A stretch of DNA of 64,000 nt, from NCBI GenBank assembly GCA_963780795.1, contig CAWADH010000005.1, positions 310,001-374,000 of the forward strand, in the 5' to 3' direction. The notes below the pieces were generated by a model. That model had not been told where the DNA came from. It did not search any database and worked only from the letters and a program-made list of their open reading frames with translations. Positions 17,638 through 25,563 of this stretch are shown here, piece after piece (within the stretch, counting starts at the first letter, position 1; each line of letters opens with the position of its first letter). The translations under genes and the position numbers were made by a program. This DNA is from DATJGR01 sp963780795. GTDB taxonomy: Bacteria > Pseudomonadota > Gammaproteobacteria > Pseudomonadales > Azotimanducaceae.

Positions 17638-18899
17638 CACGCCCACCACTGCGGCACCTCTCTCCTCAATCTCGGCATCAGTAACCAGCAACTCCCTGCA
17701 CACAGCGCCGATAGTACGACAACCGTGTCGAATGCAAAGTTGCCTGCGTCGAGATATTCGTACACGTAGCCGCCGAGACCTTCCGACAACGACGATGCCA
17801 GATTCGTCACCGCCATGATCAGCGCGAACAGCGTCGCGGCGACTTCCATCGGTACCAACCGCGCCGCAACGTCGAGCTGGATCAGCATGCCGGTCATGAA
17901 CGCGGCGCCGGCGACGAACGAAACCGCATACGCACCTTCAAGCGTCGTCATGTGCCAGTAGAGGATGTTGGCGAGCGCGCCGGCGAAGATCGACGTATGC
18001 AGCAGCCATCCAATTCTGATCCGCCGACAATAGAAGCCATAGAGCAGACTCGCGACTACGCTGCCGGCCGAGAATACCGAGTAAGTATTACCGTATGTCT
18101 GCTCGTCGAAGTGCAGCACCGTGGTCATGTGCAGATACAGCACCGACACCCACAGCGGATTGAAACTCCAGACGAACAGAATGGCGCACACCGTCAGCAG
18201 GCCGGGCCGTTCGAACGCATGCGTCAGCGCCGCCATCGTCTGGCGACCGGTCATCGGCTGAACGTCCGGCGAGTCGCGCGCGAAACGAAAAGCGAGCACG
18301 AAGCTCGCAGCCCACAACGCGGCGCACAGCAGCAGCGCCGCCTGCTGTCGGTCGACGGTGCTGAGGTATCCGCCAACGACGCCGGTAAGGAGCAGTGCGA
18401 CGTTCACCGCGGTCCACTGAATCGACTGAAGACGACCGGTCAGACCGAGCGGCTGTCCGGTCTCCACCATGAGCGCATCAACCAGCACGTCGCCGAACGC
18501 TATGCCGATCGTCGGCAACAGCAGCCACGTGAACAGCACCCAGTGCGCGCCGTGAGGTACCGGAAAAAAATACAACGCGAGAAGACCCGCCGACGCGGAA
18601 ATGCAGGAAATCAGCAGGTAATTCCTGCGTCGCGATCCGAACAGCGGCACCAGATCGGACAGCAGACCGAATACAACTTTCAACGACCACGGCAACGCGA
18701 GCAGACCCATGAACGCCGCGATCGTCGTCGGACTGTCGCCCCAACTCTTCAACAACGAACGCACAGGTTGCGCGATCAATCCCGACGTCGGATCACCGAT
18801 GCCTTGAATGAAGTACATCGTCGCAAAAAATGCGGCAACCCCGGTGACAAATCTGGAAGAAGAGTTGTCTAATACCACGCCATCGTGACCGACCGACAT
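17637..18899 (-). CDS. MFS transporter, BT1/folate-biopterin-transporter-like
   Basis: Twelve-helix major facilitator protein of 420 residues. The N-terminal half, with MYFIQGIGDPTSGLIAQPVRSLLK and ALPWSLKVVFGLLSDLVPLFGSRRR, has the look of the BT1 (folate/biopterin) and AmpG-like branch, whose members carry pterins or muropeptides. The second half is less conserved. It starts with ATG at 18899 and is divergent from the KamA gene across 77 bp; the thioredoxin gene follows in the same transcript. Confidence 0.8.
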   Translation of the reverse strand: MSVGHDGVVLDNSSSRFVTGVAAFFATMYFIQGIGDPTSGLIAQPVRSLLKSWGDSPTTIAAFMGLLALPWSLKVVFGLLSDLVPLFGSRRRNYLLISCISASAGLLALYFFPVPHGAHWVLFTWLLLPTIGIAFGDVLVDALMVETGQPLGLTGRLQSIQWTAVNVALLLTGVVGGYLSTVDRQQAALLLCAALWAASFVLAFRFARDSPDVQPMTGRQTMAALTHAFERPGLLTVCAILFVWSFNPLWVSVLYLHMTTVLHFDEQTYGNTYSVFSAGSVVASLLYGFYCRRIRIGWLLHTSIFAGALANILYWHMTTLEGAYAVSFVAGAAFMTGMLIQLDVAARLVPMEVAATLFALIMAVTNLASSLSEGLGGYVYEYLDAGNFAFDTVVVLSALCAGSCWLLMPRLRREVPQWWA

Positions 18900-18976
18900 C
18901 AGATCGCGTCTTCAATCACGAACGTCGACTGCATCGATAATGGAATACCGGCAATCTGTACAAGGAGTGCGATACG

Positions 18977-20335
18977 GTGAAATCACGGGCCTCTGCGTCC
19001 ACAGAAGAAAAAGAAGCGCTCGTCAGCGATGACGACAAACCTCCCACGCGATCCGCGTCAACGCAATCTCTAAAAATCTCAGTTAGAAACATCACGGCTC
19101 GCCCGGCGCCGTACATCCACCGCGACATCGATCCCCGCTTCGACCGCAGCAAGATCCGCTCCCGACCTCCGCGTGAAAGCCGTCGCGTCCGCGTCTTCCG
19201 GCGCGCGCACTATCCGATGGTCACCGACGCGGAGTGGACCGACTGGCGCTGGCAGTCGCGCAACCGGATCAAGAACCTCGCGCAACTCGAGAACCTGCTC
19301 GAACTGTCCGCGGACGAACGCCGCGCCATTGTCGAAGGCGGCTCGATGCTGCCGTTGGGAATCACGCCGTACTACGTGAGCCTGCTCGACCCGACCAATC
19401 CGAACAACGCACTGCGACGCACCGTCATTCCGGTGACCGGCGAGTTCCTGCGCAGCCCCGGCGAAGCGGACGACCCGCTCGGCGAAGACGGCCACAGCCC
19501 GGTGCCCGGGCTCGTGCACCGCTACCCCGACCGCGTGCTGTTCCTCGCGCTCGACTTCTGTACCACCTATTGCCGCTACTGCACCCGCTCGCGCGTGGTC
19601 GGTCACGGCGAACTGGCGCCATCCGACGCCCGTCTCGAAGCGATGTTCGACTACATCCGCAAGACGAAGGCGGTCCGCGACGTGCTGATTTCCGGCGGCG
19701 ACCCGCTGGCGCTCGCCGACGAGAAGCTCGACTACATCCTCGGCCGTCTGCGCGACATTCCGCACGTCGAGTTCATCCGCATCGGCACCAAGATGCCGGC
19801 CGTGCTGCCGCAGCGGATCACGCCGAGCCTCGTGCGGGTGTTGCGCAAGCATCACCCGATCTGGATGAGCGTGCACTATCTGCACCCGGACGAATGCACC
19901 ACGGAAGCCTTCTATGCCTGCGCACGCCTGGCCGATGCCGGCATTCCGATCGGCTCGCAAACCGTGCTGCTCAAAGGCGTCAACGACGACGTCGAGACGA
20001 TGAAGGAGCTGATGCAGCGGCTGCTGCTGATGCGCGTGCGTCCGTACTATCTATACCAGTGCGATCCGATTTCCGGTTCGAGCCACTTCCGCACCTCCAT
20101 ACAGACGGGCCTCGACATCATGGAAGGTCTGCGCGGTCACACCACCGGTTACGGCGTGCCGACGTACGTGGTCGACGCACCCGGCGGCGGCGGCAAGATT
20201 CCGTTGCAGCCGCAATACGTCGTCGGCCGCAGCGGCGAGGATCTGATCCTGCGCAACTACGAAGGTCGCGAGTATCGGTATCCGGACCCACTGCACGTTC
20301 CGGCCACCGATCCGATGAACGCGGAGTTCGCGTAG
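18977..20335 (+). CDS. kamA: KamA-family radical SAM lysine 2,3-aminomutase
   Basis: PLP- and SAM-dependent aminomutase of 452 residues, predicted to convert L-lysine to beta-lysine. Compared from memory with clostridial lysine 2,3-aminomutase, the core aligns at a constant offset of 70: cluster Cys195, Cys199, Cys202; Arg204 (carboxylate); Asp363 in QCD and Asp400 in VVD (lysine side-chain amine); PLP Lys407 in APGGGGK. The C-terminal Cys cluster for structural zinc is absent. A charged 75-residue N-terminal extension precedes the core. The GTG start at 18977 follows AAGGAG. First gene of a cluster with two ATP-grasp ligases and a GNAT enzyme. Confidence 0.92.
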   Translation: MKSRASASTEEKEALVSDDDKPPTRSASTQSLKISVRNITARPAPYIHRDIDPRFDRSKIRSRPPRESRRVRVFRRAHYPMVTDAEWTDWRWQSRNRIKNLAQLENLLELSADERRAIVEGGSMLPLGITPYYVSLLDPTNPNNALRRTVIPVTGEFLRSPGEADDPLGEDGHSPVPGLVHRYPDRVLFLALDFCTTYCRYCTRSRVVGHGELAPSDARLEAMFDYIRKTKAVRDVLISGGDPLALADEKLDYILGRLRDIPHVEFIRIGTKMPAVLPQRITPSLVRVLRKHHPIWMSVHYLHPDECTTEAFYACARLADAGIPIGSQTVLLKGVNDDVETMKELMQRLLLMRVRPYYLYQCDPISGSSHFRTSIQTGLDIMEGLRGHTTGYGVPTYVVDAPGGGGKIPLQPQYVVGRSGEDLILRNYEGREYRYPDPLHVPATDPMNAEFA

Positions 20336-21336
20336 TGCGCATCGGCCTCACCTACGACCTGCGCGCGGAATATCTCGCGCTCGGTTACAGCGAAGAGGAA
20401 ACCGCCGAGTTCGATCAGCAGGGCACCATCGACGCGCTGGCCGGCGCGATCGAGACGCTCGGCCACACCGTCGACCGTATCGGTTCGGCCCGTTCGCTGA
20501 TCGGCCGCCTCGCCAAAGGCGACCGATGGGAGCTGGTGTTCAACATCGCCGAAGGACTGAACGGTTACGGCCGCGAAGCGCAGGTGCCGGCGATTCTCGA
20601 CGTCTACGGCATCACCTACACCTTCGCCGATCCGTTGGCCGCGTCGGTGTGTCTGCAGAAAGGCTGGTCGAAGACGATCGTTCGCGCCGCCGGCGTGCCG
20701 ACCGCCGACTTCGCGGTCATCGAAGCGCCGGCCGACATCGACCGCGTTTCACTCGATTACCCGATGCTCGCGAAACCGATCGCCGAAGGCACCGGCAAAG
20801 GCGTTACGCCGAAGTCGGTCGTGCGTTCGAAAGCGGATCTATCGCAGGTGGCGGTCGAGTTGCTCGATCGCTACGGGCAACCGGTGCTCGTCGAAACGTT
20901 CCTGCCCGGTCGCGAATTCACCGTCGGCATCGTCGGCACCGGCAGTGCCGCGCGCGCGATCGGCTCGATCGAAATCGTGTTGCGCAGCGACGCGGAGCCC
21001 GACGTCTATTCGTACACCAACAAGGAAGAGTGCGAAAAACTCGTCGACTACGTGCACGTCACCCGAGCGGATCCGCGGGTGGCCGAAGCAGAACGCATCG
21101 CGCTCGATGCGTGGATCGCGCTCGACTGCCGCGACGGCGGCCGCGTCGACATCCGTTGCGACGCGGGAGGCTTTCCGATGTTCCTCGAGGTCAACCCGCT
21201 CGCCGGTCTGCACCCGACGCACTCCGATCTGCCGATGATCGCCACCGCCATCGGCATGCCCTACGCGGAATTGATCCGCACCATCGTCGACTCGGCCGCG
21301 AAACGAATTCCCAAAGCGCGCGTCCGCGCCGCCTGA
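20335..21336 (+). CDS. ATP-grasp ligase, D-Ala-D-Ala-ligase-like (copy 1)
   Basis: ATP-grasp carboxylate-amine ligase of 333 residues. Motifs are MLAKPIAEGTGKGV (ATP-binding loop), VETFLPGREFTVG, DIRCDAGG and FLEVNPLAGLHPTHSDLP (magnesium and phosphate site). It diverges from true Ddl in the omega-loop and the EVN-region, so cell-wall D-Ala-D-Ala synthesis is unlikely. The GTG start shares a base with the kamA stop (TAGTG), giving tight translational coupling. A likely role is joining beta-lysine or another amino acid to a partner. Confidence 0.85.
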   Translation: MRIGLTYDLRAEYLALGYSEEETAEFDQQGTIDALAGAIETLGHTVDRIGSARSLIGRLAKGDRWELVFNIAEGLNGYGREAQVPAILDVYGITYTFADPLAASVCLQKGWSKTIVRAAGVPTADFAVIEAPADIDRVSLDYPMLAKPIAEGTGKGVTPKSVVRSKADLSQVAVELLDRYGQPVLVETFLPGREFTVGIVGTGSAARAIGSIEIVLRSDAEPDVYSYTNKEECEKLVDYVHVTRADPRVAEAERIALDAWIALDCRDGGRVDIRCDAGGFPMFLEVNPLAGLHPTHSDLPMIATAIGMPYAELIRTIVDSAAKRIPKARVRAA

Positions 21337-21340
21337 TCCC

Positions 21341-22315
21341 ATGCACATTCTGCTGCTGCACGACGCGGTGTCGCCGACGGCGCGGCCCGATGCACAGGAC
21401 ACGCTGATTCAGGCGGCCGCCGTTCGCGATGCGCTCGCTGATCTTGGCCACACACCCGAAGTGGTTGCCGTCGGCGACGATCTCGGTGCGCTGAGCAGGC
21501 GATTGATGGCACGCCGACCCGACGTGGTCTTCAACCTGGTCGAGTCGCTCGCGGGATCGGACGCCACCGCTGTCGCGGTGCCGGCAATGCTCGACGGCCA
21601 TGGCATCCGCTACACCGGTTCGCGTGCGGCCAGCACGGCGCTTTCGAACGACAAGTGCGCAGCGAAAGATTTCATGACGCGGCTGTCGCTGCCGACGCCG
21701 GAATGGGTGACGGTGGACAATGCAAACCCGGCTTTCCGCAGCGACCACTACATCGTGAAGGCGCGCTTCGAACACGCATCGCGCGATCTGGAAGACGATG
21801 CGATCGTGCGCTGCGATTCATTGGAGGCTGCGCGGCATGCGGTGCGCGAACGATCCGGCGCACTCGGTCGCCCGTGTTTCGCCGAGCGGTTCATCCGCGG
21901 CCGCGAATTCAATCTTTCGGTGTTGAGCGGTCCGGCCGAACCGGAAGTGCTGTCGCCGGCCGAGATCGACTTCTCCGCCTTTCCCGCCGGGAAGGCACAC
22001 ATGGTGGGCTATCGCGCGAAGTGGGTGGAAGATTCGTTCGAGTTCGCCAACACGCCGCGCCGTTTCGAGTTCCCGGCATCCGACGCGCAACTGCTCGCGC
22101 AACTCGAGCGTCTCGCGCGCGACACGTTCCAGGCAATGGGCTTGTCCGGATACGCGCGCGTCGACTTCCGCGTCGACGCTGAAGGTCCGTGGATACTCGA
22201 GGTGAACACCAATCCGTGCATCTCGCCCGACGCCGGCTTCGCGGCAGCGCTCGCGCAGAGCGGCATCCGCTACCGCGACGCGATTGCACGCATCGTCCAG
22301 GCGGCACTTTCCTAG
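21341..22315 (+). CDS. ATP-grasp ligase, D-Ala-D-Ala-ligase-like (copy 2)
   Basis: Second ATP-grasp ligase of 324 residues, 4 bp after copy 1. It shares the N-terminal design PDVVFNLVESLAG and GIRYTGS, an ATP-binding segment HYIVKARFEHASRDL, AERFIRGREFNLSVL and the catalytic RVDFRVDAEGPWILEVNTNPCISPD. It lacks the Gly-rich loop form seen in copy 1 (KPIAEGTGKGV), so the two probably handle different substrates or successive bonds. Two dissimilar ligases behind an aminomutase suggest stepwise synthesis of a small peptide. Confidence 0.85.
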   Translation: MHILLLHDAVSPTARPDAQDTLIQAAAVRDALADLGHTPEVVAVGDDLGALSRRLMARRPDVVFNLVESLAGSDATAVAVPAMLDGHGIRYTGSRAASTALSNDKCAAKDFMTRLSLPTPEWVTVDNANPAFRSDHYIVKARFEHASRDLEDDAIVRCDSLEAARHAVRERSGALGRPCFAERFIRGREFNLSVLSGPAEPEVLSPAEIDFSAFPAGKAHMVGYRAKWVEDSFEFANTPRRFEFPASDAQLLAQLERLARDTFQAMGLSGYARVDFRVDAEGPWILEVNTNPCISPDAGFAAALAQSGIRYRDAIARIVQAALS

Positions 22316-22356
22316 CGACGGTTGATGGAAGTTGCAGCTCGAGATGCTGACCCTGC

Positions 22357-22386
22357 TTGCATGCACCGACGGCGCCTGTTTATAAA
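22357..22386 (+). promoter_or_regulatory. Putative sigma-70 promoter for the GNAT gene
   Basis: TTGCAT (22357-22362) and TATAAA (22381-22386) are spaced by 18 bp, about 27 bases before the ATG at 22413. It would allow the acetyltransferase to be transcribed apart from kamA and the ligases. Confidence 0.4.
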
Positions 22387-22412
22387 GACGGGTCGTTTCA
22401 CCGGGTGAGTTC

Positions 22413-22895
22413 ATGCAGGCTCTGACACTGCGCACCGAAGTGCAGCGCCGCGATCGCGAGCGCATCGCCGAAATCACCACTGCGACGGACGTGTTCTATC
22501 CGCCCGAAGTCGCGGTGGCCGTCGAACTCGTCGACGATCGGCTGACCAAAGGCAAGGCGTCCGACTATCAGTTTCTGTTCGTCGACGAAGGCGAGGCGAC
22601 GCTCGGCTACGCCATCTACGGCTTCAATTCGATGACGAAATCGAGTTGGGACCTGTACTGGATCGCGGTTGATCCCGAATGTCACGGCACCGGCGTCGGC
22701 CGATTGCTGCTCACCGAGGTCGAGTCGCGCGCGCGCGCCGGCGGTTGCACCCATCTCTGGGTCGAAACAGCCGGCCGCGAAAACTACAAACGCACGCGCG
22801 CGTTCTACGTCTCGATGGGTTACACGATCTCCGGCGAGTTGAAAGACTTCTATGCACCAGGCGATTCCAAAATCGTTTTCGTAAAGGCGCTATGA
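22413..22895 (+). CDS. GNAT N-acetyltransferase of the kamA cluster
   Basis: Acetyltransferase of 160 residues with the GNAT core WDLYWIAVDPECHGTGVGRLLL (acetyl-CoA pyrophosphate loop, Q/H-x-x-G-x-G/A form), then HLWVETAGRENYKRTRAFYVSMGY. In methanogens KamA (AblA) works with a GNAT enzyme (AblB) that makes N-epsilon-acetyl-beta-lysine; this gene could play that role or cap a ligase product. It is separated from the second ligase by 97 bp containing a promoter-like sequence, and its stop overlaps the start of the acyl-CoA dehydrogenase. Confidence 0.85.
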   Translation: MQALTLRTEVQRRDRERIAEITTATDVFYPPEVAVAVELVDDRLTKGKASDYQFLFVDEGEATLGYAIYGFNSMTKSSWDLYWIAVDPECHGTGVGRLLLTEVESRARAGGCTHLWVETAGRENYKRTRAFYVSMGYTISGELKDFYAPGDSKIVFVKAL

Positions 22896-24077
22896 GCAAC
22901 CTCGAAACCTTCCGCCAGGACGTGCGTCGCTGGCTCGACGCGAACTGCCCGCCGCGCATGCGCACGCCGATGCCGCAGGATGAAATGCCGGGCGGTGGAC
23001 GGCGCGCGCAATACAAACATCCCGAGACCAAAGTCTGGCTCGACAACATGGCGGAAAAGGGCTGGACCGTGCCGACGTGGCCGGTGAAATACGGCGGTGC
23101 CGGTCTCGACAAGGAACAGAACCAGGTGCTGCAGGAAGAACTGCGCCGCATCAACGCGCGACCGGCGCTGTTCGGCATGGGCATCAGCATGATCGGCCCG
23201 GCGCTTGCTCGAGTTCGGCACCGACGAACAGAAGGCCGAGCATCTACCGAAGATCGCCCGCGGACAGATCTGGTGGTGTCAGGGCTATAGCGAACCGAAC
23301 GCAGGTTCCGACCTCGCCAGCCTGAAGACGAGTGCGGTAGAGAACGGCGACGAATACATCATCAACGGCTCGAAGATCTGGACCTCCGGCGCCGACCACG
23401 CGGACTGGATCTTCTGTCTGGTGCGCACCGATCCGAAAGCGCCGAAGCACGACGGCATCACCTTCATCCTGTTCGACATCGACCAGCCGGGCGTCACGGT
23501 CAAACCGATCCTGCTGATCAGCGGCATGTCGCCGTTCTGCGAAACCTTCTTCGACAACGCGCGCGCGCTGAAGAAGAACGTGGTCGGCGAAGTGAACAAG
23601 GGGTGGACCGTTGCGAAGCGGCTGCTGCAGTACGAGCGCACGTCGATCGGCGGCATCGGCGGCGGCACGCAACAGGCGGCGAAGCTCGAAGACATCGCGA
23701 AGGCGTATCTCGGTGCGAACGACGGTCGCATTGCCGACGCCGCCGCCCGGCAACGCGTCATCGCGCATCGGATGAACGATCGCAGCTTCGCGCTGACGAT
23801 GCGCCGTTCGATGGAAGAGTCGCAGTCCGGTCGCGCGCCGGGCGCAGCGTCGTCGATGTTCAAGTACTACGGTACCGAACAGAACATCCGCCGTTACGAA
23901 TTGCTGCTGTCGATCATGGGTACCCTGGCGGTCGGTTGGGGCGGCGACGCTTTCACGGCGGACGAACTGACCACGACGCGCGCGTGGTTGCGTTCCAAAG
24001 CCAACTCGATCGAAGGCGGCACGTCGGAAGTGCAGCTCAACATTCTCGCGAAACGGGTGCTCGGCCTGCCGGACTGA
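22892..24077 (+). pseudogene. Acyl-CoA dehydrogenase, interrupted by a +1 frameshift
   Basis: FAD-dependent acyl-CoA dehydrogenase. It begins with an ATG overlapping the GNAT stop (ATGA) and reads normally to MIGPAL (about 23204). It should continue LLEFGTDEQKAEHLP, but an extra T at 23205-23206 (GCGCTTGCTC in place of GCGCTGCTC) shifts the frame. Read on in the new frame, the rest is a complete enzyme: GYSEPNAGSDLASL, WTSGADHADW, the YERTSIGGIGGG region and SIEGGTSEVQLNILAKRVLGLP. Apart from the single base, nothing is decayed, so a very recent mutation or a sequencing error is possible. Intact length would be about 394 residues. Confidence 0.88.
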
Positions 24078-24132
24078 CGGCGCCTGCACATACACAGCGT
24101 GCTCGCGACCGGAATATCTCAGAGGAGCGTCG

Positions 24133-25455
24133 ATGGCTGAAGCGTCCGGCGAAACGGTTGCGCCCGACGCAACGCCACCCGCGGTGACGCGCCGTCAGAT
24201 CACCGCGGCAGTCATCGGCAACGCGCTCGAGTTCTACGACTTCACGACATACGCGTTGTTCGCGGTGCAGATCGGCCGCACGTTCTTTCCGTCGCAGACA
24301 CCGTTCGAAAATCTGATGCTGTCGCTGCTGACGTTCGCGGTCGGTTTCGTGGGCCGGCCGGTCGGCGCAATCCTGATCGGACGTTTCGGCGACCGTGCCG
24401 GAAGAAAACCGGCGATGCTGCTCAGCTTCACGCTGATGGGTATCGGCATTCTCGGCATCGTGCTGACGCCGTCGTACGCAATGATCGGTCCCGCGGCGCC
24501 GGTGTTGCTGCTGGTATTCCGGCTGGTTCAGGGGTTCGCTCTGGGAGGTGAAGTAGGGCCGACCACCGCGTTCCTGATCGAAGTGGCGCCGCCGCACAAA
24601 CGCGGCCTGATCGGCGCATGGCAGAGCGGCAGCCAGGCCGTCGCATCATTGACTGGCGCCACCGTCGGCCTCGCGCTTTCTCAGCTGCTGACGCCGGAAC
24701 AACTCGAAGCGTTCGGCTGGCGCATCGCATTCGGCATCGGCGCCATCGTGCTGCCGTTCGGACTGATCATGCGCCGGCGCCTGCCCGAAACACTGCACCG
24801 CGTCGAAGTGCCTCGCGATTTCCATCCGACCGCACACGGCATGTTCAGCCACGCGCGGCCCATCCTGCTCGGGCTCGGCATGATCATGAGCTTCACCACG
24901 TCGACATACGTCCTGTTGTACATGACGACGTACGCGTCGGAGACGCTGCACATGACGCCGGCCGATTCGTTCGGCGCCTCGGTCGCCAACGGTTTCACCG
25001 GAGTGGTGTTCGCACTGCTCGGCGGTGCGCTGTCCGATCGCTTCGGCCGCAAGCCGGTGATGATCACCGCGCGCGTGCTGTTCCTGCTCGCCATCTTCCC
25101 GGCGTTCACGCTGATGGTCGGCAATCGCGATGCGATCACGCTCATTCTCGCCACCGGCCTGCTCGGCGCATTGAGTTCTACGAGCGTCGGCGTTGCGTTG
25201 GTGTGCTTGACGGAGTCGCTGCGGAAGGACGTGCGCAGCACCGGCCTCGCGGTGGTCTACGCGATCGGCGTTGCCGTGTTCGGCGGCGTCGCGCAGCCCT
25301 ATGTCACCTGGCTGATCAAGGCCACCGGCAGTCCGATGGCGCCGGCGTGGTACATGATGGCTGCGGCGTGCGTCGGCATCGTCGCGATGTCGCTGATGAA
25401 AGAGACGTTACCGACGAAGCTCGACTTGCCGCCCGTAGAAGTCGAGATCGCCTGA
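24133..25455 (+). CDS. MFS transporter, metabolite:H+ symporter (MHS) family
   Basis: Twelve-helix permease of 440 residues in the ProP/ShiA/KgtP branch. It opens with the family-typical AVIGNALEFYDFTTYALFAVQIGRTFFP, has MFS motif A (GRFGDRAGRKPAM) and a long LGGEVGPTTAFLIEVAPPHKRG motif. MHS proteins import organic acids, osmolytes or aromatic acids with protons. The start ATG follows AGAGGAG. It is 55 bp after the dehydrogenase and may be expressed with it. Confidence 0.9.
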   Translation: MAEASGETVAPDATPPAVTRRQITAAVIGNALEFYDFTTYALFAVQIGRTFFPSQTPFENLMLSLLTFAVGFVGRPVGAILIGRFGDRAGRKPAMLLSFTLMGIGILGIVLTPSYAMIGPAAPVLLLVFRLVQGFALGGEVGPTTAFLIEVAPPHKRGLIGAWQSGSQAVASLTGATVGLALSQLLTPEQLEAFGWRIAFGIGAIVLPFGLIMRRRLPETLHRVEVPRDFHPTAHGMFSHARPILLGLGMIMSFTTSTYVLLYMTTYASETLHMTPADSFGASVANGFTGVVFALLGGALSDRFGRKPVMITARVLFLLAIFPAFTLMVGNRDAITLILATGLLGALSSTSVGVALVCLTESLRKDVRSTGLAVVYAIGVAVFGGVAQPYVTWLIKATGSPMAPAWYMMAAACVGIVAMSLMKETLPTKLDLPPVEVEIA

Positions 25456-25529
25456 AGGTCGGGTCCCTAGCCTTCCGTAGCCACCGTCCTGAGCGGTGAA
25501 CGTGCGTCGCTGCTCCTGTCCCGCTAAAC

Positions 25530-25543
25530 TAGAACGCATTCTA
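25530..25543. promoter_or_regulatory. KstR-like palindrome upstream of the first BVMO
   Basis: TAGAACGCATTCTA is a near-perfect inverted repeat 20 bp before the monooxygenase ATG. It differs at one informative position from the actinobacterial KstR operator pattern TnnAACnnGTTnnA. A TetR-type regulator of lipid or steroid catabolism is a plausible reader. No regulator gene of that type lies in the window. Confidence 0.4.
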
Positions 25544-25563
25544 CTTTACGAACCGGAGAGGCC

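Noticed and set aside
19234..20334. Frame extending the first ATP-grasp ligase upstream through kamA
   Set aside because: Arg-rich out-of-frame reading of kamA; the ligase starts at the GTG overlapping the kamA stop.
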